DNA of 45,930 nt from Clostridia bacterium. Its GTDB lineage: Bacteria > Bacillota > Clostridia > TANB77 > CAG-508. Of this stretch, positions 34,551-43,765 are shown piece after piece. Below the pieces are notes generated by a model. It worked only from the letters and a program-made list of their open reading frames with translations. It did not search any database and had not been told where the DNA came from. How positions within the stretch are numbered: the first letter of the stretch is position 1; every line of letters starts with the position of its first letter. Location: positions 1 through 45,930 of the forward strand of contig JAAWEA010000059.1 in assembly GCA_022794055.1 (NCBI GenBank), written 5' to 3'. The position numbers were made by a program, and so were the translations under genes.

Positions 34551-35957
34551 GTGAAAGTAAAACAAATTTTGGAGGCAATAAAAGGAGAATTATTAATTGG
34601 CAATTTAGAAGATGAAAGTAATTGTTTTTCAAAAGATACAAGAATAATAAAACCAGGAGATACATATATAGGAATAAAGGGAGAAAAATTTAATGGAAAT
34701 TTGTTCTGGAAAGAAGCTTTTAATAAAGGTGCTAATGTAGCAATATTAGAAGAATGTAATTTTACAAAAGAGGATTTACAACAATTTGGTAATAAAAATG
34801 TAATTTTAGTTAAAAGTACAATGCAAGCAATTTTAGATTTAGCAACATATAAAAGAGAACTAATGCCTAAAGATTTTGTAACAGTAGGTATTACAGGAAG
34901 TGTTGGAAAAACTAGTACAAAGGATATAGTAGCAAATGTTGTTATGCAAAAGTTTAAAACTTTAAAGACTCAAGGAAACCTAAATGGAGAAATTGGGCTA
35001 CCATTTACTTTGTTTAATTTATCAAATCAACAAGTAGCTGTAGTTGAACTTGGAATGAATCAAATGGGAGCAATTAGTAAGTTGTCTAAAACTGCAAAAC
35101 CTACAATTTCAGTAATTACAAATGTTGGAACATCACATATAGGATATTTAGGTTCAAGAGAAAATATATTAAAAGCAAAACTAGAGATACTTGATGGAAT
35201 GGAAGAAAAGATACTTATTATAAATAATGATAATGATTTATTACATAAATTTTATTTAGAAAATAAAGATGAAAATATAAAGATATATACTTATGGTATT
35301 GAAAATAAATCAGATATTATGGCAGAGGAAATTATTTCTAATAAAGATAAAACAGAATTTGTTTGTAATATAAGAGGAGAAAAAGTTAAAATAACAGTAC
35401 CAATAGGGGGAATTCATTTTGTTTATAATGCTTTATCTTCTATTATGGTTGGAAAATTACTAGGTATAAGTGATAATCAAATAAAATATGGAATAGAGAG
35501 TTTTGAATTAACCAAAAAGAGAATGGAAATAACACAATTAGAAAATAATATTACAATAATAAATGATAGTTATAATGCAAGTCTTGAATCAATGCAAGTA
35601 GCATTAAAATATTTAAAAAACTTGAAATGTAAAAGAAAAATAGCTGTATTAGGAGATATATTAGAGTTAGGAAAATTTAGCCAAGAGTTACATGAAGAGG
35701 TAGGAAAGGAAGTAGCGGAAGATAAAATAGATATTTTAATTTGTTCTGGAGAATATTCAAAAAATATTATAGAAGGTGCTAAGAAAAATGGTATGAAAGA
35801 AGAACAAATATATTATTTTAATACTAAAGAAGAAATATATATATATTTAAAGGAAATATGCAAAGAAGAAGATGCAATTTTACTTAAAGCATCAAATGGA
35901 ATGAAGTATTTTGAAATTGCAGAATCATTAAAAAAAGGAAAAGGAGTTATTGTATGA
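34551..35957 (+). CDS. murF: UDP-MurNAc-tripeptide--D-alanyl-D-alanine ligase MurF
   Basis: This 468-residue Mur ligase has an N-terminal UDP-binding domain (DTRIIKPGDTYIGIKGE), an ATP-binding loop GITGSVGKTSTKD near residues 110-122, the central VELGMNQMGAISKL, and C-terminal NDSYNASLESMQVAL. It adds D-Ala-D-Ala to the peptidoglycan precursor. The GTG start follows GAGGTG. Its stop overlaps the ddl start by four bases (ATGA), so the two are translationally coupled: ddl makes the dipeptide that MurF uses. Confidence 0.96.
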   Translation: MKVKQILEAIKGELLIGNLEDESNCFSKDTRIIKPGDTYIGIKGEKFNGNLFWKEAFNKGANVAILEECNFTKEDLQQFGNKNVILVKSTMQAILDLATYKRELMPKDFVTVGITGSVGKTSTKDIVANVVMQKFKTLKTQGNLNGEIGLPFTLFNLSNQQVAVVELGMNQMGAISKLSKTAKPTISVITNVGTSHIGYLGSRENILKAKLEILDGMEEKILIINNDNDLLHKFYLENKDENIKIYTYGIENKSDIMAEEIISNKDKTEFVCNIRGEKVKITVPIGGIHFVYNALSSIMVGKLLGISDNQIKYGIESFELTKKRMEITQLENNITIINDSYNASLESMQVALKYLKNLKCKRKIAVLGDILELGKFSQELHEEVGKEVAEDKIDILICSGEYSKNIIEGAKKNGMKEEQIYYFNTKEEIYIYLKEICKEEDAILLKASNGMKYFEIAESLKKGKGVIV

Positions 35958-36997
35958 AAAAGAAAAATTTAGGAGTTATAATTGGTGGAATGTCTACAGA
36001 AAATGAAGTTTCTTGTATGTCAGGAATGTCAGTTATTAAAAATTTAAATAAAGAAAAATATAATATTTATACAATTTATATAAGCAAGAATGGAACATGG
36101 TTCGAGATTCAGAACATAGAGGATAAAGAAAAAGTAAGTGAAGAGACAGAAGATAAAATCATAATTGATAATATAGTAGAATATTTGAAAAAATTAGATG
36201 TTGTTTTTCCAGTTCTACATGGGTTATATGGAGAAGATGGAACAATACAAGGACTTTTAGAGTTATTAAAAATACCTTATGTAGGATGTGGAGTTTTAGC
36301 TTCAAGTGTTGGAATGGATAAAGTTTATTCAAAAATTGTATTTGAAAAAGCACAAATACCACAAGCTCCATATTACTATATTAGAAAATTAGAAAAAGAT
36401 TACATATATGTAGATAAAGAATTTAATGAATATATATTAGAGCTGGATGAAATTATAAATAAGGTAAGTGAAGGGCTTAAATATCCAGTATTTGTAAAGC
36501 CATCTAATTCAGGATCGAGTGTAGGAGTTAAGAAAGTAGAAGATAAAAAAGAATTAAAAGAGGCAATTGAGTATGCTTCAAAATTTGATTCCAAAATAAT
36601 AGTTGAACAAGGAATTGCAGGGAAAGAAATAGAATGTGCAGTTTTAGGAAATAATGAAGTTATTTCTTCTTGTACTGGAGAAGTTAAAGCAGCAGAAGAA
36701 TTTTATAGTTATGATGCAAAATATAATAATCAAGAATCTAAAACTGTAATTCCAGCAGAAATATCAGAAGATAAGTCAGAGGAGATTAGAAGGTTAGCTC
36801 AAAAGGCTTTTAAAGCAATAGATGGAAAAGGTCTTGCAAGAGTCGATTTTTTTGTAGAAGAGAAAACAGAAAAAATATATATTAATGAAATTAATACATT
36901 GCCAGGTTTTACAAATATTAGCATGTATCCAATGATGTTTGAACATAGTGGAATTATATATAGTGAATTATTAGATAAATTAATTTCTCTTGCTTAA
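35954..36997 (+). CDS. ddl: D-alanine--D-alanine ligase
   Basis: This 347-residue ATP-grasp ligase has VIIGGMSTENEVSCMSG at the N terminus, VFPVLHGLYGEDGTIQGLLELL near residues 80-101, the ATP-binding VFVKPSNSGSSVGVKK near 179-194 and the Mg-binding INEINTLPGFT near 312-322. It makes D-Ala-D-Ala for murF, with which it overlaps. GLYGEDG and a Tyr-containing omega-loop (EEFYSYDAKY) point to D-Ala rather than D-Lac specificity, an inference from family rules. Confidence 0.95.
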   Translation: MKKKNLGVIIGGMSTENEVSCMSGMSVIKNLNKEKYNIYTIYISKNGTWFEIQNIEDKEKVSEETEDKIIIDNIVEYLKKLDVVFPVLHGLYGEDGTIQGLLELLKIPYVGCGVLASSVGMDKVYSKIVFEKAQIPQAPYYYIRKLEKDYIYVDKEFNEYILELDEIINKVSEGLKYPVFVKPSNSGSSVGVKKVEDKKELKEAIEYASKFDSKIIVEQGIAGKEIECAVLGNNEVISSCTGEVKAAEEFYSYDAKYNNQESKTVIPAEISEDKSEEIRRLAQKAFKAIDGKGLARVDFFVEEKTEKIYINEINTLPGFTNISMYPMMFEHSGIIYSELLDKLISLA

Positions 36998-37002
36998 AAA
37001 AT

Positions 37003-37034
37003 AAAAAATCCATAAATAGTATGGATTTTTTTTT
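37003..37034 (+). terminator. Intrinsic terminator after ddl
   Basis: A 12-bp stem AAAAAATCCATA (37003-37014) with TATGGATTTTTT (37020-37031) continues into a T-run. Confidence 0.85.
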
Positions 37035-37079
37035 ATTTTGTGATATAATATAATCACCTATTTTTTGGGAGGATGTTAA

Positions 37080-37949
37080 ATGAAATATAAAGATTATTAT
37101 AAAATACTTGGATTAGATACAAGTAGAGTTTCGATAGATGAGATAAAATCAGCATATAGGTTATCAGCAAAAAAATATCACCCAGATTTAAATGTGGGAG
37201 ATACATTAGCAGAAGAAAAAATAAAAGATATAAATGAAGCATATAGAACATTATCAGATTCAACTTCAAAAAGAAAATATGATAGAATATGGAATTCAAA
37301 AAATAATATAAATAATTATCAAAAAATAAAAGGAAAAAATATTTTTCATATATTTTTAGGAAATGTAGAATCAGAATCTAAAGAAACAAAGATAAGACAA
37401 GCTATTAAAGGTGAAAATGTAGAAACTGAAATAAAAGTAAGTTTAGAAGAGGCATTTTATGGAGCAGAAAAGAAAATTTCATTAAGAACAATAGAAGGAA
37501 AAATAAAGACATTTTCAATAAAAATACCTGAAGGAATTAGAAATGGTGAAAAGATTAGACTTATGGGACAAGGTAAAAAAGGAACTAATGGCGGGAACAA
37601 TGGAGATTTACTTATAAAAATTGACATTGAAGACAATAATAATTTTAAGCTATATGGAAGTGATTTATGTACTGAATTAAAACTTTCACCATGGGAAGCA
37701 GCCTTGGGGACAAAAGTTGATATACCAACTATAGATGGAGATACTAAGATATACATTCCACAAGGAATACAAACAGGGGAAAAGATAAAAATTCCAAATA
37801 AAGGGTATAAAGATGGAAAAGGCGGAAGAGGCGAATTAATAGCAGAAGTAAAAATAATGGTTCCAAAGAAATTAGAATTAGATGAAGAAGAAATGTTCAA
37901 AAAATTAAAAGAAATGTCAAATTTCAATCCAAGAGGAAGAAAAAAATAA
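37080..37949 (+). CDS. CbpA-type DnaJ co-chaperone
   Basis: This 289-residue protein has an N-terminal J domain with YKILGLDTSRVS and KYHPDLN (HPD intact), then an Asn/Lys linker, no Cys-rich zinc domain, and two C-terminal beta domains (VSLEEAFYGAEKKISL; LSPWEAALGTKVDIPTIDG; IPNKGYKDGKGGRGELI). This is the CbpA/DjlA-like class II arrangement that delivers substrates to DnaK. The start follows GGGAGGATG. It is separate from the membrane J-protein at 926-1525, so the window encodes two J-proteins. Confidence 0.92.
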   Translation: MKYKDYYKILGLDTSRVSIDEIKSAYRLSAKKYHPDLNVGDTLAEEKIKDINEAYRTLSDSTSKRKYDRIWNSKNNINNYQKIKGKNIFHIFLGNVESESKETKIRQAIKGENVETEIKVSLEEAFYGAEKKISLRTIEGKIKTFSIKIPEGIRNGEKIRLMGQGKKGTNGGNNGDLLIKIDIEDNNNFKLYGSDLCTELKLSPWEAALGTKVDIPTIDGDTKIYIPQGIQTGEKIKIPNKGYKDGKGGRGELIAEVKIMVPKKLELDEEEMFKKLKEMSNFNPRGRKK

Positions 37950-37969
37950 AACGTTTACATAAAAAACTA

Positions 37970-37998
37970 TTGACAAAAGCTTATAATGTATTTATAAT
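37970..37998 (+). promoter_or_regulatory. Consensus promoter for the 38-41 kb group
   Basis: TTGACA (37970-37975), an exact 17-bp spacer, and TATAAT (37993-37998). It drives the two unknown genes and the virD4-like gene. Confidence 0.75.
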
Positions 37999-38058
37999 AA
38001 AAGATAGTAATGTAGCAAAAGATGAACTATGGATTGAGACATAGAGGTGAGGTGTAAA

Positions 38059-38577
38059 ATGGATAGTATACAAGGTAAACATTTTAGTATAACAGATCCA
38101 AAAGGAGTAAATACTGTTATTTATCAAGTAAATAAAACAGAAAAAGAATTTTTAAAGGAATATCCTAAATATACAGTGGAAAGACTTGACCATATAGAAG
38201 AGATAAGAGGAGATTTCAATAAGAAGACTTTTTATGTGGAGAATCCATCTAAGGATGGAAATAAATTAGTTATATTATCTTTTGGTGATGAAAGGGTTGT
38301 AATTAATACAGGAATTTTATTAGGAGATGAAGTGAAAATAACAAAAAAACCAACACCCTTTAAATTTACCACAATATATTCAGAAGATGAATCAGAGTAT
38401 AAAGAATTTAGATATACTCCAAATTTGAAAAGACCAATTTCTATTATAGACCCAGAAACGACAGAAGAAGTAAAGCCAACACTTTATTTTGATGAAAATA
38501 CAAATGAAATTATGGGAAAATGTAAATTAAAACCATATAAATCTTATTTTGCGTTTGAAATAAGAGATGGCGAATAA
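38059..38577 (+). CDS. Hypothetical protein, 172 residues, first gene of the virD4-like cluster
   Basis: Family not recognised. The ATG at 38059 is preceded by AGGTGAGGTG; the frame also opens from a GTG at 38047. The product is soluble, beta-rich, has no signal or membrane segment and contains one Cys (GKCKLKPYKSYFAF). A Pro-rich middle (KKPTPFKFTT) separates two possible beta domains. The next gene begins 14 bp downstream and the VirD4-like ATPase follows, so it may be a partner of that ATPase. This is inference from operon context only. Confidence 0.7.
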   Translation: MDSIQGKHFSITDPKGVNTVIYQVNKTEKEFLKEYPKYTVERLDHIEEIRGDFNKKTFYVENPSKDGNKLVILSFGDERVVINTGILLGDEVKITKKPTPFKFTTIYSEDESEYKEFRYTPNLKRPISIIDPETTEEVKPTLYFDENTNEIMGKCKLKPYKSYFAFEIRDGE

Positions 38578-38591
38578 GGAGGAGAAGCCAA

Positions 38592-38912
38592 ATGGCGAAT
38601 AAATCAAAAGTAGTAAAGTTTAGACCAGCTGGAAAGAACGATAATTTTAAAGTAGTAGGAACTGATATTAATACAATTATAGAAAAAGAAAAATTTGAAT
38701 TAAAAGCATCTAAAAAAGGTGTAGAAATATTAAGTACAGAAATAACAGAGAATTTATCAATTAAAGCTTATGATAATGAATTAGTACAAAATAAAACAAA
38801 AACAGTTAACTTTGAAGATAAAAAATCTCAAATTGAAGCTAGAAAGAAAACTACTGATATTAACGAATATAAGAAAAATAGACAAAAAGATAGTGGTAGA
38901 GAGATAGGATAA
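38592..38912 (+). CDS. Hypothetical protein, 106 residues, second gene of the virD4-like cluster
   Basis: The start ATG follows AAGGAGGAG. The product is small, charged and soluble. Its N-terminal half has short beta strands (KVVKFRPAGKNDNFKVVGTDI), and its C-terminal half is a basic helix (KSQIEARKKTTDINEYKKN), possibly coiled. No family is recognised. It is 29 bp upstream of the virD4-like gene in the same transcript. A role as an adaptor for the ATPase is possible but unsupported beyond position. Confidence 0.65.
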   Translation: MANKSKVVKFRPAGKNDNFKVVGTDINTIIEKEKFELKASKKGVEILSTEITENLSIKAYDNELVQNKTKTVNFEDKKSQIEARKKTTDINEYKKNRQKDSGREIG

Positions 38913-38941
38913 AGTTACGTAAGATAGTAGGTGAAGGAATT

Positions 38942-40949
38942 ATGAACTATAAAATACAAGGAGCAATACGAAAAAATAGAAAGAATTTTATACTGTGCGC
39001 AATACTATGGATAATATTAGTCATAGTATTTGTTGCACCTTTTTCATATAGTGCATTTCAAGGAAGTCATGAAGGAAAGAATTTTATAACACAAGTTCCA
39101 TTTAATATAACACATCCATTTTCTGCATTAGGAGGAATATTTACAAGTGGAGAAGCAATACATGGATTTATTTCATTTTTAATAGTTTTTACAGTGGCTT
39201 ATTTAGTTGTATTTTTTATAGGTTTTGCAAAAACAGCCCCTAAAAATGAATTTACAGATTTTGAACATGGTTCAAGTGATTGGAGCAAAAGAGGAGAACA
39301 ATATGAGATATTAAGTAAAAACAAGGGTATTATTTTAGCAGAAGACAATTATTTACCACTTGATAAAAGAGGAAATGTAAATGTGTTGGTAGTAGGACGG
39401 TTCAGGTTCTGGTAAATCTGCATCGTACTCAATACCAAATGCTCATCAATGCTTGGGTTCTTATATATTTACAGATCCAAAAGGAGAGTTATATGATAAG
39501 ACAGCAGGATATTTAAAATCAAAAGGTTATGAAATTAAAGTTTTAAATTTAGTAAGACCACAATATAGTGATGGATATAATCCATTAATGCATGTTTCTT
39601 CTGAATTAGATGTAGATGTTATTGCAAATACAGTAGTAAAAGGACAAAAAACTGAAAGTGGATCTGACCCTTATTGGGATGACATGGCAGAAATGCTATT
39701 AAAAGCACTAATTTATTATTTAATAGCAACTAGACCAGAAGAAGAACAAAACTTGGCAAGTTGTGCTGAATTAGTAAGAGCTGCGAATAAAAATGGAGGA
39801 AGTAATTTACTTTCAGATTTGATTAATCAATTACCGTATGATCATCCAGCTAGAATGTACTATAAATCAATTGAGATAGCACCAGAAAAAACTTATGGTT
39901 CTATTTTAAGTTCTTTGCAGTCAAAATTAGGAAAATTTGATTCAAAAGAAATAGCAGAATTAACATCAACAGATACAATTGACTTTGAAGAAATTGGAAG
40001 TAAAAAGACAGCAGTATATGTTATATCATCAGATACACATACAGCTTATGATTTTTTACTTACTATATTTTTCTCTCAAATGATACAACAATTATATGAT
40101 TTTGCTGATAAGAATGGTGGAAGATTAAAAGAAAGAACATATTTTATATTAGACGAGTTTGCTAATATTGGTAAAATACCAGATTTCGATAAAAAAATAT
40201 CAACATCAAGAAGCAGAGGAATATCATTTAGTGTAATTCTTCAAAATATAGATCAATTAGAAGCAGTTTATGAAAAATCTTATGAGACTATTATGGGTAA
40301 CTGTGATACACATGTATTTTTAGGAAGTAACTCATTTAAAACAGTTGAATATTTTTCAAAAGCATTAGGAGAAAAAACTATAGAGAGAGATAATTGGTCA
40401 GTAAATAAAGATAAAAATATGTTTAGACAAGGCTATAGTAAGTCAGATCAAATAATGGCAAGAGCATTAATGACACCAGATGAATTGAGAAGACTTGATA
40501 ATGATTTATGTATTATCTTTGAAAAAGGTATAAAACCTGTAAAAGCAAAAAAGTTTTACTATTTTAAACATCCAATGGCAAAGGAATTAGCAAGAGAGGA
40601 AATTAGTCATAATAATATTGGAGAAATTGAAAGAGGAACATGGAGAAAGTACAATCCATATAATCCTTATGTCGAAGATAAAGATGAAAAGGAAGTTAGT
40701 AATTTAGATATTGAATCATTAGATGATTTATTTGATGACATTGATGATAAAAAACAAGAAGCTAAAACAATTGATAATAACAAAAATGATATGGAGACAA
40801 ATAAAGCGGAAGAATCTTTAAACTTATTTGATTTGAATGACGAAACTATAAGTTCTTCTTCTGAAATTGAACAAGAAGACACTTATGATTTACAAAAAGA
40901 GTTAGAAGCTAAGTTTGATGAATTATTTGGTCCATTAAATGCAGATTAA
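38942..40949 (+). CDS. VirD4/TraG-like ATPase, complete only with a +1 shift at a CGG codon in Walker A
   Basis: Codons 1-152 give two membrane helices (residues ~15-35 and ~76-96) and then NVLVVG. Frame 0 reads CGG (39398-39400) and stops five codons later at TAA. Skipping C39398 gives GSGSGKSASYSIPN, a normal Walker A with Gly153 and Lys158, and the frame continues to 40949 with FTDPKGELY, YFILDEFANIGKIPDF (Walker B), and ALMTPDELRRL. The product is 668 residues. These proteins couple DNA or protein substrates to type IV secretion channels. No relaxase, VirB or integrase gene is present nearby. The C-terminal ~110 residues are acidic and low-complexity. If not frameshifted it would be a pseudogene broken at its key motif. 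Confidence 0.85.
39398..39401 (+). other. Putative +1 frameshift site, quadruplet CGGT, in the virD4-like gene
   Basis: Frame 0 reads GGA-CGG-TTC-AGG-TTC-TGG-TAA. +1 reads GGA-(C)-GGT-TCA-GGT-TCT-GGT-AAA, restoring Gly-Gly-Ser-Gly-Ser-Gly-Lys. The extra base is a C in a non-homopolymer context, as in spmA. Confidence 0.7.
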
Positions 40950-40955
40950 TTTTAT

Positions 40956-40995
40956 AGTGGTCAATAGGAACATCCTTTTTTGGCCACTTTTTAGT
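40956..40995 (+). terminator. Intrinsic terminator after the virD4-like gene
   Basis: AGTGGTCAA (40956-40964) pairs with TTGGCCACT (40980-40988, one G-T), with an inner AGGA/TCCT pairing, followed by TTTT. Its sequence closely resembles the hairpin after spmB at 6556-6587. Confidence 0.75.
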
Positions 40996-41075
40996 AATAT
41001 TTTTGTAGGATTAAAAAGTGGAAAAAAATGGTTTCCACATTAATTAAGTGAATAAGTAGAAGGGAAAATAGAAAG

Positions 41076-43562
41076 ATGATGAAACCATTTGGAAAATTTT
41101 ATTTAGATAAAGAAAAAGATATTGTAGTTAATTTATATAAAGAAAATGAATATGAATTAAAATATTTTTTAGAAACACCAAACCATAATACAGGAAATTT
41201 AATAACAAATTTAGCTAAAATATGTAATTTGGAGACAGTAAAAAATGAAAATGGAATGAAGATTATTACTGGTAATATATCTGAAAGCATTAATGGAGAT
41301 TATGAAGGAGTTTATATTTTTAGATTAGGTGGAATTAAAATTGCTAATATATATGTAGATGGGACAATTGAAATAAAAGCAAAAATTCCTGCTATTTCAA
41401 AAACTTTGATGTCTCAAACTAAAAATTATAAGTTACCAATAGAAAAAACAATTATAAAATCTTATATTTTTAAGAAATCTAAATTTAGAACTGATTTACA
41501 TGTTCATGCGAATGCTAATTTATCTCCAGATATTTTAATAGCTTTAGGAATTGTACATCAAATTCAATATCCACTTTATTATATAAAAAAATTAAATCTT
41601 AAAATAACAAAAGAACAGGAAGAAAGGATTTATGAACAAAGAAAAGAGGTAGAGAAAAGATTTGAAGATTCTGAATTAGTTGGAAAATACTTAATTAGAA
41701 GAATTGACGATAATACTTTTGTAAATTTCGCTGATTTGATATTAAACAATTTGGATAATGCAGAATATAATATTTCTAAAATTAGAACAAGTCTTGCAAT
41801 TTTAAAAGATGGACAATCAGTTTTTACTAATTTAGAGAAGGCATATCTTTATAGATATGTTTTTGCTAAAGGTAAATCTTCAAAAGAGAAGATTATATTG
41901 AAAAATATAGATAAGATACCAGAAAAAGATATTATAGAATATGTAAGTAAAATATTGGAAGATCATAATAAAGATAATGTATATAAAAATAATTCATTAA
42001 GGCAAGACAAATTATTGTGGATAGCAAGGGAGTATAAAAGGCAAGGAATCCACTATATAGAAATAACAGATACAGATTTAGTAAAAGTAGGAGAGCCTGC
42101 AGTTTTTTATTTAGAAGAAATTCATGAAGTTATGCCTAGAATTGAAAAGGAAACAGGAGTAAAAATTAGATTTTTAGCTGGAATTAGAAGAATACCATTA
42201 ACAATTATAAAAGATCAAATAACAAAGGTAGATTATTTAAGGGAAAATTTAGATGTATTAAAAGCAGTTGCCAAAAGTCCTTATGTTGTGGGAAGTGATT
42301 TTATTGGAGAGGAAATTAATGATATTACAGAGTTAAAAGAAACAATTGAGGAGATTGTTAAATATGTAATTCAAGAAGATGAGAATTTTACAATCCGAAT
42401 ACATGCAGGAGAAAATGATGGATTAAGAGAAAATGTTTCTAAAGCAATTGAAACGGTGATTAATGCTACTCCTAATGGGAAAAAGATTCCAATTGTTAGA
42501 ATTGGTCATGGACTTTATACTCCAGATTTAGATTCAGAAGATGGGAAGAAATTGATAGAGAATTTAAAAAAATCAAATGCAATATTAGAATTTCAGCTAA
42601 CATCAAATGTAAGATTAAACAATTTGAATGTTTTAGAAAATCATCCACTAAAGAAATATTTACAGACTGGTGTTAGATGTGTACAAGGTACTGATGGATG
42701 TGGTATGTATGGTACTGATACTATAGATGAACAATTGGCTTTGCAAAATTTATTAGGGTTAACTGATGAAGAGTTCATGAAAATGAGAGAAGTAGAAGAA
42801 GAGGTTATAAGTAGTAAAGAAGAATATTTTATAAATAAAAGTAAAAAGTTTTCTGAACTTTTAGGAACAAAGTCTTTAAGAGAATCTATTTTAGAATTAG
42901 AAAATAAAAATATACAAGCAAGTCAAAAAAATAAGACTGTTATGAAGTTAAGCCATTATTTAGAAGCAGAAAAGGAATTAAAGGATAAAATAAAAGAAAT
43001 ACCTAAAAATAAAATTCCTATAATTATAGCTGGTGGAAGTTTTAATGCAAAAGGAAGAAAGACTACTGCTGATATAGAAGGAATAAATATATTAAGAGAA
43101 CTTATGAAAAAATTAGATAATGAAAAGGTATGTTTTGTTATTGGTTATAAAGCACAAGGATATGAAGGAGCAATTATTGATATTGCTAAAGAATTAAATA
43201 AAAAATTTGAAATTTATGCAATTGTTCCTAAATTTATATCAGAAAAAGTTAAAAATATAATGTTGTCAGATGATATAGATGGAGTTAGAATTTCAACAGA
43301 AACTTTTGGACTTGGAATTTATAAGAGTTTTAATTATGAGATTTTTGAAAGAAGAGAATCAATAGTAATTGTATTTGATGGAAATTCAGCAGCTTGTAAT
43401 TTAATTCAAGAAGCTAAAAATGGTAAGGCTAAATCAAAGATTTATGCAAATGAAGAAAATAGTGTACTTAGGGAGAAAGCAAAGTTTTTAGGTGGATATG
43501 TTACTTTATTTAAAATGAATACAGATATTGTAAATAAAATAATAGAAGAAAGTAGTAAATAG
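41076..43562 (+). CDS. Adenosine-deaminase-like amidohydrolase fused to a SLOG-like domain
   Basis: This is an 828-residue protein. After an N-terminal region of ~130 residues, ADA-family metal motifs appear in order: TDLHVHANANL (His142, His144), RIHAGEN (His443, Glu446), RIGHG (His478) and GTDGCGMYGTD (Asp540). In adenosine deaminases the last motif reads TDDP; here the second Asp is Gly. A ~190-residue insertion-like segment lies between the first and second motifs. Residues ~646-825 form a separate Rossmann-like domain (IIIAGGSFNAKGRKT; IGYKAQGYEGA) that resembles SLOG nucleotide-binding domains. It probably deaminates or senses a nucleotide. It starts 126 bp after the virD4-like gene. 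Substrate unknown. Confidence 0.75.
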   Translation: MMKPFGKFYLDKEKDIVVNLYKENEYELKYFLETPNHNTGNLITNLAKICNLETVKNENGMKIITGNISESINGDYEGVYIFRLGGIKIANIYVDGTIEIKAKIPAISKTLMSQTKNYKLPIEKTIIKSYIFKKSKFRTDLHVHANANLSPDILIALGIVHQIQYPLYYIKKLNLKITKEQEERIYEQRKEVEKRFEDSELVGKYLIRRIDDNTFVNFADLILNNLDNAEYNISKIRTSLAILKDGQSVFTNLEKAYLYRYVFAKGKSSKEKIILKNIDKIPEKDIIEYVSKILEDHNKDNVYKNNSLRQDKLLWIAREYKRQGIHYIEITDTDLVKVGEPAVFYLEEIHEVMPRIEKETGVKIRFLAGIRRIPLTIIKDQITKVDYLRENLDVLKAVAKSPYVVGSDFIGEEINDITELKETIEEIVKYVIQEDENFTIRIHAGENDGLRENVSKAIETVINATPNGKKIPIVRIGHGLYTPDLDSEDGKKLIENLKKSNAILEFQLTSNVRLNNLNVLENHPLKKYLQTGVRCVQGTDGCGMYGTDTIDEQLALQNLLGLTDEEFMKMREVEEEVISSKEEYFINKSKKFSELLGTKSLRESILELENKNIQASQKNKTVMKLSHYLEAEKELKDKIKEIPKNKIPIIIAGGSFNAKGRKTTADIEGINILRELMKKLDNEKVCFVIGYKAQGYEGAIIDIAKELNKKFEIYAIVPKFISEKVKNIMLSDDIDGVRISTETFGLGIYKSFNYEIFERRESIVIVFDGNSAACNLIQEAKNGKAKSKIYANEENSVLREKAKFLGGYVTLFKMNTDIVNKIIEESSK

Positions 43563-43570
43563 AGATTTAC

Positions 43571-43626
43571 TTTTTTAATAGAATAAATCGTTAGGGAAAA
43601 CCCTAACGATTTATTCTATTAAAAAA
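43571..43626. repeat. Perfect 26-bp palindrome with AAAA loop
   Basis: The left arm 43571-43596 starts TTTTTTAATAGAATAAATCG and the right arm 43601-43626 is its exact complement ending AAAAAA. The T-run is on the outside 5' edge and the A-run on the 3' edge, the reverse of a normal terminator. It lies just after the ADA-like gene. Confidence 0.85.
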
Positions 43627-43700
43627 CAATATCCATATTTACTACTTCCTAGTGTAATATATTATAGTTATATAGCTATAAGAAAGTTTGTTTTGTTCGC

Positions 43701-43729
43701 TTGTATTTTTTAATAATCTACTATATAGT
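43701..43729 (+). promoter_or_regulatory. Promoter for the yhaO-yhaN-like pair
   Basis: TTGTAT (43701-43706), a 17-bp spacer, and TATAGT (43724-43729) lie 36 bp before the ATG. Confidence 0.45.
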
Positions 43730-43765
43730 AATTAACATGAAAAAGACAAATATATGGAGGAAATA

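Noticed and set aside
38059..43562. Integrative conjugative element around the virD4-like gene
   Set aside because: No integrase, relaxase, VirB components, direct-repeat attachment sites or compositional change were seen.
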